Positions 4,793-5,185 of a stretch of DNA of 5,185 bases are shown here, in pieces (positions within the stretch are counted from its first letter, which is position 1; each line of letters begins with the position of its first letter). Below the pieces are notes generated by a model, which saw only the letters and a list, made by a program, of their open reading frames with translations, made no database searches and had not been told where the DNA came from. Source of the stretch: Lamprocystis purpurea (GTDB lineage: Bacteria; Pseudomonadota; Gammaproteobacteria; Chromatiales; Chromatiaceae); contig DYRB01000056.1 of NCBI GenBank assembly GCA_020718945.1, positions 6,489 to 11,673 of the forward strand, read 5' to 3'. A program made the translations under genes and the position numbers.

Positions 4793-5185
4793 TCACCCGG
4801 CCGAGACGGCCAGACCCAACAATCCACAGCGTTTGGCCTGTGCCGACTTTAGGCCAATGGAGAGCGCTTGCAATACCTCTTGGACAACTTGCGAGTCGCA
4901 GCCATTTCCGCAGGGTGCATTGTACAACGCCGCACCGCGTCGAATCATACTCGACCAATCCTGTCTCGCCAAGAGGTTGTGGTATCTTTCCAATTCTCTG
5001 CCTACCATCCCCTTGGCTATGAAGAAATTCCCGAAAAACCCGGGGATTCCGTCAATCGCCTCTTCTCCAATTGCTTGAAACAGTATTGCCGGTGCCGTGT
5101 CGCCCTGGGTAACTACAACGGTCGCTACTTCGAGTTCCCCGCATTTTTCCCCCGGTCCACAAAACTTCATGTGGCGAAAGAACAA
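4793..5185 (-). CDS. Hypothetical protein, 5' end possibly outside the window
   Basis: I do not recognise this protein. The frame runs from the right edge to TGA at 4793-4795. The first ATG in the window is at 5168-5170, giving 125 residues (MKFCGPGEKCGELEVATVVV...). It lacks a ribosome binding site, and a TTG at 5183-5185 is in frame, so the true start may lie beyond the edge. Composition looks like a soluble globular protein: mixed hydrophobic and charged residues, several cysteines (including NAPCGNGCDS), and an amphipathic stretch RELERYHNLLARQDWSSMIR. No signal peptide, membrane segment or known motif is seen. Codons are much less GC-rich than in the genes to the left (for example 27 G+C of 60 in 4981-5040). 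The gene is 61 bp upstream of hicB and co-oriented, so they may share a transcript. The last 20 or so residues overlap a small hairpin (4799-4811) and could be read-through from a truncated frame. Confidence 0.5.
   Translation of the reverse strand: MFFRHMKFCGPGEKCGELEVATVVVTQGDTAPAILFQAIGEEAIDGIPGFFGNFFIAKGMVGRELERYHNLLARQDWSSMIRRGAALYNAPCGNGCDSQVVQEVLQALSIGLKSAQAKRCGLLGLAVSAG
4799..4811. other. Small hairpin at the end of the hypothetical gene
   Basis: GGCCG (4799-4803) and CGGCC (4807-4811) form a perfect 5-bp stem with a three-base loop, just before the stop of the right-edge gene. No T-run follows on the minus strand, so a terminator call is not supported. Confidence 0.25.

Noticed and set aside
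4728..4958. A 76-residue minus-strand frame containing VGSGRLGR, which hints at a nucleotide-binding loop
   Set aside because: The frame overlaps the right-edge gene in another phase and ends at the hicB start. There is no flanking Rossmann-fold pattern, so the match is likely chance.
1..5185. CRISPR array, tRNA, rRNA or insertion sequence
   Set aside because: There are no regularly spaced direct repeats and no tRNA-like cloverleaf or rRNA sequence. I could recognise no transposase or terminal inverted repeats with target duplication.

Overview
This window looks like a piece of chromosome from a GC-rich proteobacterium. A purple sulfur bacterium or a relative (Chromatiaceae-like) is my best guess. 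That rests only on overall gene style, high G+C and an intergenic repeat of the GTAGGGTGGAT...ATCCAC type, so it is a weak inference. All supported genes read on the minus strand, so transcription runs from the right edge toward the left.

From right to left (in the direction of transcription): (i) 4793-5185, an unrecognised 120-130 residue protein whose start may lie outside the window; (ii) 4534-4731, a short HicB-type antitoxin, followed 2 bp later by a HicA-type toxin (4318-4531) broken by a single-base frameshift; (iii) 4026-4317, a gene-free spacer with a REP-like inverted repeat and a possible promoter; (iv) 3354-4025, a membrane-anchored protein with two LysM domains and a TTG start backed by a good ribosome binding site; (v) 3039-3353, a 315-base spacer with three hairpins, a perfect 14-bp palindrome and weak promoter candidates; (vi) 2022-3038, a WalW/NodB-like polysaccharide deacetylase; (vii) 16-1923, a large FkbH-like HAD-superfamily protein. 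A 13-bp tandem repeat spans the stop codon of the last gene and runs to the left edge.

The deacetylase and FkbH-like genes are adjacent and co-oriented, 98 bp apart. They fit a role in building or modifying a surface glycan or a glyceryl/acyl-carrier-linked metabolite. No carrier protein or glycosyltransferase is visible, so the pathway cannot be named. The LysM protein probably works separately at the cell wall. The right-hand part, from about 4320, is visibly less GC-rich than the left. It carries the toxin-antitoxin pair and the unknown gene, which suggests an acquired accessory patch. I see no clear sign of a wholly new system. The most interesting items are the frameshifted hicA next to an intact hicB, the unknown gene beside them, and the repeat and palindrome structures in the spacers.
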